This document shows positions 41,811 through 50,744 of a DNA stretch of 64,000 nucleotides, piece by piece; position 1 is the first letter of the stretch, and each line of letters opens with the position of its first letter. Position numbers and translations under genes: made by a program. Below the pieces are notes generated by a model. That model searched no databases. It was given only the letters and a program-made list of their open reading frames with translations, and was not told the origin of the DNA. Source of the stretch: Halobaculum halobium (GTDB lineage: Archaea > Halobacteriota > Halobacteria > Halobacteriales > Haloferacaceae); the NCBI RefSeq assembly GCF_030127145.1, contig NZ_CP126159.1, positions 248,001 through 312,000 on the forward strand. The letters are read 5' to 3'.

Positions 41811-42515
41811 CTACTCCTCCAGTTCGCCCATCGCGTCGACCACCCGTTGGAGCATCTTCCGTTGGCCGCGCCGGAGGTTCTTCGACACGGCCGGCTTGGA
41901 CACGTCGAACTCCTCGGCGAGCGTTCCGAGGGTCGCCGAGCGCGGACTCTCGAAGTACCCCTCGGAGGCGGCGGTCTCGAGCGTTTGGCGTTCCACGTCC
42001 GAGAGGTCCTTACACCCCTCGATGAGCGTCATCGCGGCGCCGGCGTTCTGGATGAAGCCCTGCAGTTCGGGGAGGTCGGGCTCGTCGCGTTCGAGCACCT
42101 GGTACTCGTTGTCGCGGTCGAGCCGCGAGAGCGTTCCGTCCGCCTCGCCGCGGTCGTCGAACCCCACGTGCCACAGCTCCGATCCGTCGGCGATGTAGAA
42201 CGGCCCGGTGATGTAGCCGCCGCCGTCGCGGACGGTCGACATCGCGGCCGTCTCGTCGATGACGGTCCGAATGTGACCGACGCCGCCGGTTTTCGAGAGG
42301 AGGGTGTACTCGCGGAGCCCCTCGTGTTCCCGCAGTTCGGTCAACCCCCGTCCGAGCGTCTCGCGGTCGTCACCCTCGACGACCATCCGGGTCTCCAGCG
42401 AGTCTGTCGCGGTGTCGAACTCCCAGTGCACCGCCGAGAACGCCAGATCGTGCTCCTCTGTGGCGTGGATGAACGGACAGTCGTACTGCTCCATGTCCAG
42501 GGTGACGTCGATCAT
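41811..42515 (-). CDS. HTH-10 family (bacterio-opsin activator-like) transcriptional regulator
   Basis: 234 residues. N-terminal sensor-like domain (about 1-165) with alternating strands, then the HTH-10 module: LSDVERQTLETAASEGYFESPRSATLG..LAEEFDVSKPAVSKNLRRGQRKML, the pattern of Bat-type DNA-binding domains. One of many haloarchaeal paralogues; the input domain is the short bat-like kind without PAS or GAF. It neighbours the acyl-CoA ligase gene (upstream on the same strand, 113 bp away) and may respond to metabolites of that pathway, which is inference. Confidence 0.88.
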   Translation of the reverse strand: MIDVTLDMEQYDCPFIHATEEHDLAFSAVHWEFDTATDSLETRMVVEGDDRETLGRGLTELREHEGLREYTLLSKTGGVGHIRTVIDETAAMSTVRDGGGYITGPFYIADGSELWHVGFDDRGEADGTLSRLDRDNEYQVLERDEPDLPELQGFIQNAGAAMTLIEGCKDLSDVERQTLETAASEGYFESPRSATLGTLAEEFDVSKPAVSKNLRRGQRKMLQRVVDAMGELEE

Positions 42516-42628
42516 GGTACTCTCTCCGGTCGCTAGGACATTCGGGAAGATCTACATAATTGTTTATGTTGTCAGGGTCGGTGACGCTGACGAATCGAAC
42601 TGGGCGGTTACCGCAGTCGGTCCACCGA

Positions 42629-44296
42629 TCACCGTTCACCGCCGAACCGCTCGCGAACCGCCTCGCGGTCTATCTTCGAGGGGCCCGAGTACGGGACGTC
42701 CTCGACGAATGCGAGGTGTTTCGGGTGCTTGAACCGCGCGAGTCGGTCGTCGAGGAACTCGTCCAGATCCGATCGCGTCAGCGACTCGTCGCCGACGAGG
42801 ACCGCCTTTCCGACGGTCCCCCACGTCTCGTCGGGGACGCCGATGACGACCGCCTCTCGGATCCCTGGATGGTCGGTGAGGGCGTCCTCGACCTCGGCGG
42901 GGAAGACGTTCTCGCCGCCGCTGACGTACATGTTCTTCTTTCGCCCTTCGATGTGGTAGTAGCCGTCGGCGTCGGCGCGCGCCAGATCGCCGGTCGACAC
43001 CCACCCGCCCCCGAACGTCTCGGCGGACTCCTCGGGGGCGTTCCAGTATCGCTCCGCGGCGGCCGGACTCGACAGCTCCAACTCCCCGATCCCGCCGTCC
43101 TCGACCCGGTTCCCGTCGCCGTCGACGATCCGCGCGGAGACGTGGGGCGCCGGCACGCCGACGGCGTCGGCCTTCTCGCGGGGCCAGTCGTCCGGCATCG
43201 CGAAGTTGTTCGGACCGCACTCTGTGAGCCCGTACCCCTGCGAGAGGTCGACGCCGCGGTCCCACCACGCCTCCAGTACCGACCGGCGACACGGTCCGCC
43301 GCCGGACTTGGCGAACCGCAGCGACGACAGGTCGGTGTCGGCCCAGTCGTCGTGTTCGCTCATCATTCGCAGCACCGCCGGCACCGCGACGAGGACCGAC
43401 GCCTCCCGGGACTCGACGGTGTCGAGCACCTGCCCGGGGTCGAACTCCCGGGCTATCACGACGGTCCCCCCCGTGTGGAACAACGGGACGGTGAGCACGT
43501 TCCACCCGCCGGTGTGAAACAGCGGGAACGGCATCGGCGTCACGTCGTCGCCCCGGAGGTTCCACGCTGCGATCGTCGTCATCGAGTTCCAGTACACCGC
43601 GCGGTGGGTGATCACCGTCTGCTTCGGCGTTCCAGTCGACCCGCCCGTGTGGAGGAACAGGTGTGGGTCCGACAGCGACACCGACGACTCGGTCGGATCG
43701 ACCGATCCCTCGGCGACGGTTCCGTCTTCCCGGTCTCCGCTGTCGTCCGCGTTGGCGGGTCTCGCCGACTCGAACGACTCGCCTCCGAGATCGGCGGCGG
43801 CGGTCGCGACGTCGTCCGCGTCGTCGCCGACTGTGTATACCGGCGCGTCATCGAGGCCGGCCGTCCTCAGCGCGTCGCCGGCGAGGTCGGCGAACTCGCT
43901 CTCGACGACGACTGCCGACGGGTCGGTGTCGCCGACGAGTTCCGCGAGCTCAGGAGGCGCCAATCGGTGCGACAGCGGCGCGAGCACGGCTCCGATCTTC
44001 CCGGTCGCGAAGAACAGATCCACGAGCGCGGGTCGGTTTCGCGAGAGCGTCACGACCCGGTCGCCCGCACCGAGGCCGGCGTCGCGGAGCAGTCGAGCGG
44101 TTCGGATCGCCCGGCCGTCGAGGTCGGCGTACGTGTACGACCGGCCGGTCGAGGCGTCGACGAGCCCCACGCGGTCAGGGGACAGCGATGCGCGCCGACC
44201 GGCCCAGTCGCCGATCCAGTCTGGACCGTCTGTGGGCGGGCGCGTCGGCTGCTCGTCTTCGGCCGCCACGTCGGCGGAGCCCTCTCCCTCAGACAT
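42629..44296 (-). CDS. Acyl-CoA synthetase (AMP-forming ligase)
   Basis: 555 residues from ATG 44296, chosen because it overlaps the hydrolase stop by 8 bp. Activates a carboxylic acid to its CoA thioester. Motifs: RSYTYADLDGRAIRTA at the start, AMP-binding LHTGGSTGTPKQTV (about 214-227), SQGYGLTECGPN (about 352), GWVSTGDLARADADGYY, GRKKNMYVSGGENVFPAEVE and the C-terminal Lys segment (PYSGPSKIDREAVRERF). The last holds the catalytic Lys. Substrate may be a fatty or aromatic acid. Grouped with an alpha/beta hydrolase and, divergently, a MaoC hydratase. Confidence 0.9.
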   Translation of the reverse strand: MSEGEGSADVAAEDEQPTRPPTDGPDWIGDWAGRRASLSPDRVGLVDASTGRSYTYADLDGRAIRTARLLRDAGLGAGDRVVTLSRNRPALVDLFFATGKIGAVLAPLSHRLAPPELAELVGDTDPSAVVVESEFADLAGDALRTAGLDDAPVYTVGDDADDVATAAADLGGESFESARPANADDSGDREDGTVAEGSVDPTESSVSLSDPHLFLHTGGSTGTPKQTVITHRAVYWNSMTTIAAWNLRGDDVTPMPFPLFHTGGWNVLTVPLFHTGGTVVIAREFDPGQVLDTVESREASVLVAVPAVLRMMSEHDDWADTDLSSLRFAKSGGGPCRRSVLEAWWDRGVDLSQGYGLTECGPNNFAMPDDWPREKADAVGVPAPHVSARIVDGDGNRVEDGGIGELELSSPAAAERYWNAPEESAETFGGGWVSTGDLARADADGYYHIEGRKKNMYVSGGENVFPAEVEDALTDHPGIREAVVIGVPDETWGTVGKAVLVGDESLTRSDLDEFLDDRLARFKHPKHLAFVEDVPYSGPSKIDREAVRERFGGER

Positions 44297-45098
44297 CGGC
44301 GAGGAACTCGCGGAGGCGGTCATTCACCCGTTCGGCGTCTTCGATGAAGAACAGATGCGACCCGCCCTCGACGAACTCGGCGGCCGCCTCCGGGATCGCA
44401 GCGGCCAGCAGCTCGCCGTTCTCAACGGGAAGCACGCGGTCGTCGGTGCCGTGCATGACCAGCGTCGACACGTCGATCGCGTCGAGTTCGTCGCTCGCGT
44501 CGAACGCTTGCACAGCCGCTGCCTGTGCCTCCCTCGCGCTCGGTGGCGCGTCCGACGCGAGCCGCCAGTCGACGATCCGTTCGACGAGATCCCCGTTCTC
44601 CTCGATGAAGCCGTCGGTGACGGCGGGCGCCATCTTGTACCGGATCGCCTCGCGCTCGTTCGCGTCGTCGGGCACCGAGAACATCCGCCCCAGCGTCGAC
44701 TCCGGCGTCGGCACCGCCTCCGGTCCCCCGGGCGAGGTACAAAGCAGCGTGAGGGACTCTGCCCTGTCGTAGTCGATCGCGTATCGCTGGGCGACCATGC
44801 CGCCCATCGACGCCCCGACGACGTGGGCTGCGTCGACGCCGGCGTCGTCGAGCACGCTCTCGAGATCGCCAGCGAGTTGGTCGATCGTGTACGGTCCCGC
44901 CGGAACGTCGGAGTCGCCGGTCCCCCGGTTGTCCCACACCAGCAGGTGATACGACTCGGCGAGGGCGTCTGTCTGCCAGTTCCACATCCAGCGACCGTAG
45001 CCGAGCCCCTCACACAGGACGACCGTCTCCGCCTCGGCCGGGTCGCGGCCGCGCTCCTCGTAGGCGATTTCGACGCCGTCGTGGTCCGCACGTTGCAC
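44289..45098 (-). CDS. Alpha/beta hydrolase (3-oxoadipate enol-lactonase-like)
   Basis: 269 residues from GTG 45098; an earlier TTG at 45128 would add ten residues. Oxyanion region VVLCEGLGYGRWMWNWQ, nucleophile Ser in VGASMGGMVAQRYA (about 100-113), Asp in MHGTDDRVLPVENG and His in GGSHLFFIED. Resembles enol-lactonase / carboxylesterase enzymes of aromatic or acyl catabolism. The stop overlaps the start of the acyl-CoA ligase by 8 bp. Confidence 0.88.
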   Translation of the reverse strand: MQRADHDGVEIAYEERGRDPAEAETVVLCEGLGYGRWMWNWQTDALAESYHLLVWDNRGTGDSDVPAGPYTIDQLAGDLESVLDDAGVDAAHVVGASMGGMVAQRYAIDYDRAESLTLLCTSPGGPEAVPTPESTLGRMFSVPDDANEREAIRYKMAPAVTDGFIEENGDLVERIVDWRLASDAPPSAREAQAAAVQAFDASDELDAIDVSTLVMHGTDDRVLPVENGELLAAAIPEAAAEFVEGGSHLFFIEDAERVNDRLREFLADV

Positions 45099-45185
45099 GA
45101 AGTGAGACTGTCCGCGCCCCCCCTTCAAGCGGGCGCTTTACATGTTAACCCCCGACGCTTTCGGGCATCGTCCCGGAGCACCGAT

Positions 45186-45584
45186 ATGCCAGTCGCAACC
45201 GTCGGCGACGATGCGACCGCGAGTATCGACGTGACGACTGAAACGATCGACGCGTACGCGGAGATCACCGGCGACGAGAATCCGATTCACCTCGACGACG
45301 CCTACGCGAGCGAGACGATGTTCGGCAGCCGGATCGCCCACGGAATGCTCGGCGCAGGCGTCGTCAGCGCCGCGCTCGCGTCGCTCCCCGGCGATATTAT
45401 CTATCTCGACCAGGACTGCTCGTTCGAAGCACCGGTCCGTCCGGGTGACACGGTTGAGGCGCGCGCGACCGTCCGGGAGGAACTCGGCGGCGACCGGATC
45501 CGCGTTGAGACGGTCGCCGCCGTCGACGGTGAGACCGTCATCGAGGGACTGGCGACGGTGCTGTCGGTCCCCCACGAGCCTTGA
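45186..45584 (+). CDS. MaoC-like (R)-specific enoyl-CoA hydratase / dehydratase
   Basis: 132 residues, single hot-dog domain. Starts MPVATVGDDATASIDVTTET; the hydratase 2 motif is ITGDENPIHLDDAYASETMFGSRIAHGML (about 29-57), with the catalytic Asp and His, followed by FEAPVRPGDTVEARATVREE. The real start is ATG 45186; the same frame is open far upstream but only across the neighbouring hydrolase gene. Divergent from the hydrolase/ligase pair by 87 bp, and probably of the same pathway (acyl-CoA hydration or polyhydroxyalkanoate precursor supply). Confidence 0.88.
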   Translation: MPVATVGDDATASIDVTTETIDAYAEITGDENPIHLDDAYASETMFGSRIAHGMLGAGVVSAALASLPGDIIYLDQDCSFEAPVRPGDTVEARATVREELGGDRIRVETVAAVDGETVIEGLATVLSVPHEP

Positions 45585-45751
45585 GGGGCGTGTAGCGACT
45601 ACCGAATGTCGTACAGCACGCGCTCGCTGACTCTGGTTTTCAACTCGTTGAAGTGTCGGATAGCTTTTCCCGCCAGCATAAAAATAATCATGCGAGTGTC
45701 ATTTGAGGGAGCGACAGCAGACCGCCCACGCCCGCAACGCAGTCTGGGCCG

Positions 45752-48496
45752 GTGACAGAGCCAAGCACGACTGAGGCGGCCAATTCATCCGGTCAACCAG
45801 CGTCGGGTAGCGACCACTCGTGGCACGCGGTGTCTGTCGACCGCGCACTGGAGCGCCTCGACACTGATACTACGGGACTTTCGTCGTCGGAGGTGGAGCG
45901 ACGGACCGGCGAGTACGGACCGAACACACTGCCGAAGGCGTCTCCTCCGTCAGCGCTGCGAGTGTTTGCTCGACAGTTCCGTAGCCCGCTGATCTACGTC
46001 CTCGCCGCCGCGGCACTCGTCTCGATCAGCGTCGGCGAGCGCACGGACGCGGGGTTCATCGTCGTCGTCCTTCTGGCGAACGCGCTGGTCGGCGGGGTCC
46101 AGGAGTGGCGTGCAGCACAGAGCACTCACGCGCTCCAACGCCTGCTCCGAACCCGAGCGACTGTCGTGCGCGACGACCGGACGGTCGAGGTCGACAGCGA
46201 AGTTGTCGTTCCGGGTGACATCGTTGTACTGGAGTCGGGGAGCGCCGTCCCGGCGGACGTACGGCTGATCGCGACGACCGGGTTGGAGACCGACGAGTCG
46301 ACGCTCACCGGTGAGTCGACGACGGTCGAAAAGGAAGCCACCTGGACGGGCGCCCCGTCGACGCCGCTTGCGGACCGACGGAATCTCGCGTTCGCGGGTA
46401 CGACTGTGGTTCGAGGTCGGGCGCGCGGTGTCGTCGTGGCAACGGGCGAGGACACGGCGGTCGGATCGCTGGCCGAGGACGTGTCCGCCCTCGGGGAGGG
46501 CCGCCCGCCGTTAGTACAGCGGATGCAGCGATTCACGCGCGCACTGGGCGCGGCTGTCGTGGGCGTTTCGCTGTTGGCGATCGGCTTCGGCGTCGTCGTC
46601 CGCGGGTTCGAGATCTCGACGATGGTCTTGTTCGGCGTCGCGCTCGCGGTCGCCGCCATCCCCGAGGGGCTCCCGGTCTCGATGACGGTCGCGCTCGGGG
46701 TGGCAACCAGACGAATGGCGGCGCTCGGCGTCATCGTCCGCCGCCTCGTCGCAGTCGAAGGGCTCGGAAGCTGTACCTATATCGCTACCGATAAGACCGG
46801 AACGATCACCGAGAATCGGCTCTCAGTGCGCCGGGTACGTCTACCCGGTGGCCAAACGCTGTCGATCGGTGAAGACGGTGAGACGGCCGATACCAGATCC
46901 AAGCGCAGCGATGAGTTGTCCCGACTCGCGGTCGCCGTGTCGTTGTGCAACGAGGGGAGCCTCGTAGCCGACGGTGAGGAGGTCACTCGGCGTGGTGACC
47001 CAACTGACACCGCCTTGCTCGCGTTTGCCCGCCGGTTCGACGTAACGGCAGATAGCGCGTCGGCGCGATATCCCCAGGTCGGCACGATCCCGTTCGAATC
47101 CGAGCGCGGGTACGCCGCTACGTACCACCGCGTCCCCGATGAGGAGACGGACGGAGACGGCGAGACTCTGGTGTTCGTCAAGGGAGCCCCTGAGCGGATC
47201 ATCGACATGTGCGAGTGGAACGACGACGGAGCGACCACCGGGACAGTGGGGACCGAGTCAGCGGCTCGCCGACGCGCGCTCGACGAGGCAACGGAACTCG
47301 CGGCAGACGGCTACCGCGTGCTCGCCGTCGCCGAGGGGCGTGTACACGGTCGGGTTCCGGACGATCCCTCGCTGGAACCACCGTCAGGGCTTCGGCTGCT
47401 CGGCTTCGTCGGGATGACCGATCCGCTTCGCTCGGGGGCCCGCGCCGCCGTCGAGTCTGCCCGTGCCGCGGGCATTCAGGTCGCGATGATCACCGGCGAC
47501 CACCCGGAGACTGCGCTGGCGATCGCTCGCGAACTCGGAATGGCGACGAGCCTCGACGAGGTCGTCACCGGCGCTGAGCTAGCTGCGATGGACGATGGCG
47601 AGGTCGCCGAAACCGTTCGGGTGACGTCTGTGTTCGCGCGGGTCGCTCCAGACCAGAAGTTGCGCATCGTCGCCGCCGCGAAAACGGCCGGACACTTCGT
47701 CGCAGTCACTGGCGACGGCGTGAACGACGCGCCGGCACTCCAGGCGGCGAACATCGGCATTGCGATGGGTAAAGACGGCACGGATGTCGCCCGCGATGCC
47801 GCCGAACTAGTACTCAGTGACGACAACTTCGCCACTATCGTCTCGGGGATCGAACAGGGACGCGTCGCCTACGACAACGTTCGAAAGGTGATCTACTTGC
47901 TCGTCTCGACGAACGCCGCTGAGGTCGTGCTCGTCCTACTCTCGCTGGCAGCCGGGCTCCCGCTCGCGCTTACAGCCGTCCAACTGCTGTGGCTCAATCT
48001 CGTCACCGAGGGGATGCAAGACGTCGCACTCGGATTCGAGCCGAAGGAAGACGACGTGCTCGAGCGTCCGCCACGCTCGCCCAGTGAACCGATATTCGAC
48101 AGACTCATGATCGAACGCACGGCCGTCAGCACGGGGTACATCGGGCTTGTCGGCTTTGCGACGTTCTCGTGGTTGCTCGCATCGGGCGCCAGCGCCCCCG
48201 AGGCTCGAAACGGGCTCCTCCTCTTGATGGTGCTGTTCGAGAACGCACAGGTCGGCAACAGCCGGTCTGAAACGCGTTCGGTGTTCCGGATCTCGCCGCT
48301 GTCGAACCCGTTTCTGCTCGCGGCCGCAGTCGGCGCACTCGTCGTCCACGCTGCGGCGTTGTACGTTCCGATCGCGCAGTCGGTGCTGGAGACGGCGCCC
48401 GTTTCTCTTGCTCACCTCTTGATGTATTTCGCGCTCGCCGGTGGGCTCCTCGTTGTGACAGAACTCCACAAGCACTGGTGGCAGTACAGACATTAA
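45752..48496 (+). CDS. P-type cation-transporting ATPase (type II, Ca/other cation)
   Basis: 914 residues from GTG 45752. Cytosolic N-domain (WHAVSVDRALERLDTD) and ten membrane segments. Motifs: TGES near 188-191, phosphorylated Asp347 in DKTGTIT, KGAPE in the N-domain, and GDGVNDAPALQAANIGIAMG from residue 654. PEGL in AIPEGLPVSMTVALG and the cation ATPase C-terminal domain place it in the type II group (SERCA/PMR1-like). Expected to expel Ca2+ or Mn2+, or move Na+/K+; the ion is not decided by sequence. A TATA-like ATAAAAATAA lies at 45678-45687. Confidence 0.92.
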   Translation: MTEPSTTEAANSSGQPASGSDHSWHAVSVDRALERLDTDTTGLSSSEVERRTGEYGPNTLPKASPPSALRVFARQFRSPLIYVLAAAALVSISVGERTDAGFIVVVLLANALVGGVQEWRAAQSTHALQRLLRTRATVVRDDRTVEVDSEVVVPGDIVVLESGSAVPADVRLIATTGLETDESTLTGESTTVEKEATWTGAPSTPLADRRNLAFAGTTVVRGRARGVVVATGEDTAVGSLAEDVSALGEGRPPLVQRMQRFTRALGAAVVGVSLLAIGFGVVVRGFEISTMVLFGVALAVAAIPEGLPVSMTVALGVATRRMAALGVIVRRLVAVEGLGSCTYIATDKTGTITENRLSVRRVRLPGGQTLSIGEDGETADTRSKRSDELSRLAVAVSLCNEGSLVADGEEVTRRGDPTDTALLAFARRFDVTADSASARYPQVGTIPFESERGYAATYHRVPDEETDGDGETLVFVKGAPERIIDMCEWNDDGATTGTVGTESAARRRALDEATELAADGYRVLAVAEGRVHGRVPDDPSLEPPSGLRLLGFVGMTDPLRSGARAAVESARAAGIQVAMITGDHPETALAIARELGMATSLDEVVTGAELAAMDDGEVAETVRVTSVFARVAPDQKLRIVAAAKTAGHFVAVTGDGVNDAPALQAANIGIAMGKDGTDVARDAAELVLSDDNFATIVSGIEQGRVAYDNVRKVIYLLVSTNAAEVVLVLLSLAAGLPLALTAVQLLWLNLVTEGMQDVALGFEPKEDDVLERPPRSPSEPIFDRLMIERTAVSTGYIGLVGFATFSWLLASGASAPEARNGLLLLMVLFENAQVGNSRSETRSVFRISPLSNPFLLAAAVGALVVHAAALYVPIAQSVLETAPVSLAHLLMYFALAGGLLVVTELHKHWWQYRH

Positions 48497-48604
48497 GCAC
48501 CGACCTGCCTGAGTATCGTCCCGATTTCGCGATCGTGGTGTTGGACGAACAATTCAATATGTCGGGAGTCAATAGAGTAGCGTCTCGAATTGTGCACCAT
48601 AGCT

Positions 48605-49237
48605 ATGTTTGACAACCGAACCGATGCTGGCGAGCGGTTGGCCGCCCTCCTCACCGAGCGCGAGATCGAAGCCGACATCGTGCTTGCGGTGCCGAGGGGT
48701 GGACTCCCGGCCGGTCGGGCGGTCGCCGACAGGCTCGCGGTCCCGCTCGATATCGTCTCCGCACGGAAGATCGGCGCGCCGTGGAACGCTGAACTGGCGG
48801 TCGGCGCCGTCGCCAGCGACGGCAGCGTCTGGCTCAACGACGCGCTCATCGACCAAGCCGGCATCGACGACGACTACATCGACGACCAGCGCGAACGCGA
48901 GCGGGCGGCTGCCCGCCAGCGCGTCGACAGCTACCGCGGCGACCGACCGCCGCTGGACCTGGACGGCAAGCGAGTCGTCGTCGTCGACGACGGCATCGCC
49001 ACGGGCGCCACGATGCGAGCCTGCCTCAGGCAGATCGCCGCCGCCGGTGCCGACCGGATCGTGCTGGCGGTTCCGGTCGCCCCGCCGGACACGCTGGAAC
49101 AACTCGAAGCGTGCGTCGACGAACTCGTCTGCGTGGAGGCGCCCGCAGACTTCGGCGCTGTCGGCCGGTTCTACCGCGCCTTCGATCAAGTCACCGACGA
49201 ACAAGCCCGTTCGTACCTCACCACCGATGACACCTGA
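48605..49237 (+). CDS. Phosphoribosyltransferase-family protein
   Basis: 210 residues from ATG 48605. PRTase type I fold: ADIVLAVPRGGLPAGRAVADRL, RKIGAPWNAELAVGAVASDG and the PRPP-binding loop VVVVDDGIATGATMRA (about 126-141). An inserted helical segment (DDYIDDQRERERAAARQRVDSY) between the flexible loop and the PRPP loop is typical of stand-alone PRTases that are fused to dienelactone hydrolase-like domains in bacteria. Role unknown; it may be a salvage or stress-linked enzyme. Its stop lies inside the first copy of a 26-bp tandem repeat leading to the halocyanin gene. Confidence 0.85.
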   Translation: MFDNRTDAGERLAALLTEREIEADIVLAVPRGGLPAGRAVADRLAVPLDIVSARKIGAPWNAELAVGAVASDGSVWLNDALIDQAGIDDDYIDDQRERERAAARQRVDSYRGDRPPLDLDGKRVVVVDDGIATGATMRACLRQIAAAGADRIVLAVPVAPPDTLEQLEACVDELVCVEAPADFGAVGRFYRAFDQVTDEQARSYLTTDDT

Positions 49238-49336
49238 CGCACCTCACCACCGATGACACCCGACGCACCTCACCACCGATGACACCCGACGCACCTCACC
49301 ACCGATGACACCCGACGCACCTCACCACCGATGACA
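49216..49336 (+). repeat. 26-bp tandem repeat (4 full copies plus 17 nt), linking two genes
   Basis: Copies begin at 49216, 49242, 49268 and 49294, with a partial copy at 49320. Copy 1 differs by one base (T for C), and that T creates the stop of the PRTase gene. Each unit contains an ATG (49227, 49253, 49279, 49305), and each frame reads the same nonapeptide MTPDAPHHR and ends in TGA that overlaps the next ATG as ATGA. The last TGA overlaps the halocyanin ATG at 49331. A 26-nt unit (27 minus 1) is exactly what such a coupled chain requires. Confidence 0.9.
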
Positions 49337-50023
49337 TCTCCCACGGATCGCGATCGACACAGCGCTCAGATCGCCGCCCAGCCGACGACCGCTCGCGAAG
49401 CGACCGCTGGGGAGTCTTCCAGACTGACCAGACGCGACGTCCTCGTCGGTGCGTTCGCGGGCGCTGGTGCCGTCGCAACCGGTGCAGCGACGACGCCGGC
49501 GAGCGCACAGGACGGATCAACTCGAACGATCGAGATGACTGATAACCTTGTGTTCGATCCCGACGAGGCAGCGGTCACCCCGGGAACGACCGTCGTCTGG
49601 GAGAACGTGGGTAACGTCGGTCACTCGGTGACAGCGTACGAGGAAGACCTCCCGGCGGACGCAGCGTACTTCGCCTCCGGCGGGTTCGAGTCGGAGGAAG
49701 CGGCGCGTTCGGCATACTCCTCGGGCGACCCGGAGAGCGGCGACGTTCCGGGCGGTGAGGCGTACGAGTACACGTTCGAGACGGAGGGAACGTACCCGTA
49801 CTTCTGTATCCCACACGAGAGCGTCGGAATGCTCGGCACGATCGAGGTGAGCGAAGACGCGGGTCAGACGGACGCACCGTCCGGTCCAGTGATCCCTGAT
49901 GTCCCCGACGTCGCGAAGACGCTCAGCTTGGTGATCTCGGCCACGCTGGTCGCGACGGTCGGCTTCGCGTACCTCTTCCTCAAATACGGCGGAGACTACG
50001 GAATCGATGAAGAGAGTGAGTGA
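49331..50023 (+). CDS. Halocyanin/plastocyanin-like copper protein, membrane-anchored
   Basis: 230 residues. Signal region with twin arginine (LTRRDVLVGAFAGAG, about 33-47) and ASAQ cleavage-like site. Blue-copper domain (about 60-165): VTPGTTVVWENVGNVGHSVTAY with the His ligand, then TYPYFCIPHESVGMLGTIEV with Cys, His and Met ligands, the typical HCHM set of type I copper. A long loop (about 100-135) is inserted. C-terminal membrane span (about 200-222) VISATLVATVGFAYLFL tethers it. Likely a membrane electron carrier. ATG is the fifth ATG of the preceding tandem repeat. Confidence 0.92.
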   Translation: MTSPTDRDRHSAQIAAQPTTAREATAGESSRLTRRDVLVGAFAGAGAVATGAATTPASAQDGSTRTIEMTDNLVFDPDEAAVTPGTTVVWENVGNVGHSVTAYEEDLPADAAYFASGGFESEEAARSAYSSGDPESGDVPGGEAYEYTFETEGTYPYFCIPHESVGMLGTIEVSEDAGQTDAPSGPVIPDVPDVAKTLSLVISATLVATVGFAYLFLKYGGDYGIDEESE

Positions 50024-50118
50024 CCCAGGGATCGAGAACGCACCGGCCCGCAGGGAGGCGGCCGCCCCGGCTAGCCGACCTCGGCTCTGTACGATTCCTC
50101 GGTTTCGATCGCTGTCGG

Positions 50119-50559
50119 TTACTCGATCTCGATCTCTCGCGATTCCTCAACGTCGGTTCGCGGGAGTGTGACGGTCAACACGCCATTTCGTATCTTCGCG
50201 GTCACGGCGTCCTTCTCGACCTCGGCCGGGAGGGTGATCGACCGCCGAACCGACTCGTGTCGGCGCTCGCGTCGCAGGACTCGCTCGTCGTCCTCGCGGG
50301 CTTCGGTCGATTCGTCGCGCTCGGCGGTGATCCGAAGGGTGTTGTCGGTGACGCTCACCGACACGTCCTCGCGGTCGAACCCCGGGAGGTCGACGGTCGC
50401 GACGAATTCGTCGTCGTACTCCACGAGGTCGATGGGGGCATGCTCCTCCTCGTCGACGAACTTCTCCCCGGACCACGAGCTCGTTGCCGCCTCGATCTGG
50501 CGGTTCATGCGCTCGATGAGCTGTTCCACGTCCTCGAATGGGTCGTTTCGCGATGACAT
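50119..50559 (-). CDS. Hsp20/alpha-crystallin small heat-shock protein
   Basis: 146 residues from ATG 50559. Alpha-crystallin domain (about 45-135): PIDLVEYDDEFVATVDLPGFDREDVSVSV, LRITAERDES, and VRRSITLPAEVEKDAVTAKIRNGVLTVTLPR, ending with the oligomerising IEI motif. Holdase chaperone in stress. Convergent with the halocyanin gene. Confidence 0.92.
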   Translation of the reverse strand: MSSRNDPFEDVEQLIERMNRQIEAATSSWSGEKFVDEEEHAPIDLVEYDDEFVATVDLPGFDREDVSVSVTDNTLRITAERDESTEAREDDERVLRRERRHESVRRSITLPAEVEKDAVTAKIRNGVLTVTLPRTDVEESREIEIE

Positions 50560-50744
50560 CTGGGATTCGTCTGTGCGTTCGTTGACCGTCGCAAAATACG
50601 CTCCGTCGATCGGACTGGCGTGACAACGACTGCGCTGCGGGTCTTGGCCGGCGCCGCACGGCGGGAAGCGTCGATACATACACGTCGCCGTGGCGCGTTT
50701 CTGTTGTACCTGCGGCGGATCTCGCCGCGAGGGACCGACTGCCC

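Noticed and set aside
43608-45185. Long plus-strand frame preceding the MaoC gene
   Set aside because: It is antisense to the acyl-CoA ligase and hydrolase genes. MaoC homology starts at ATG 45186.
49216-49336. Tandem repeats as a CRISPR array
   Set aside because: The units abut without spacers and are nearly identical, so this is a tandem duplication and not a CRISPR.
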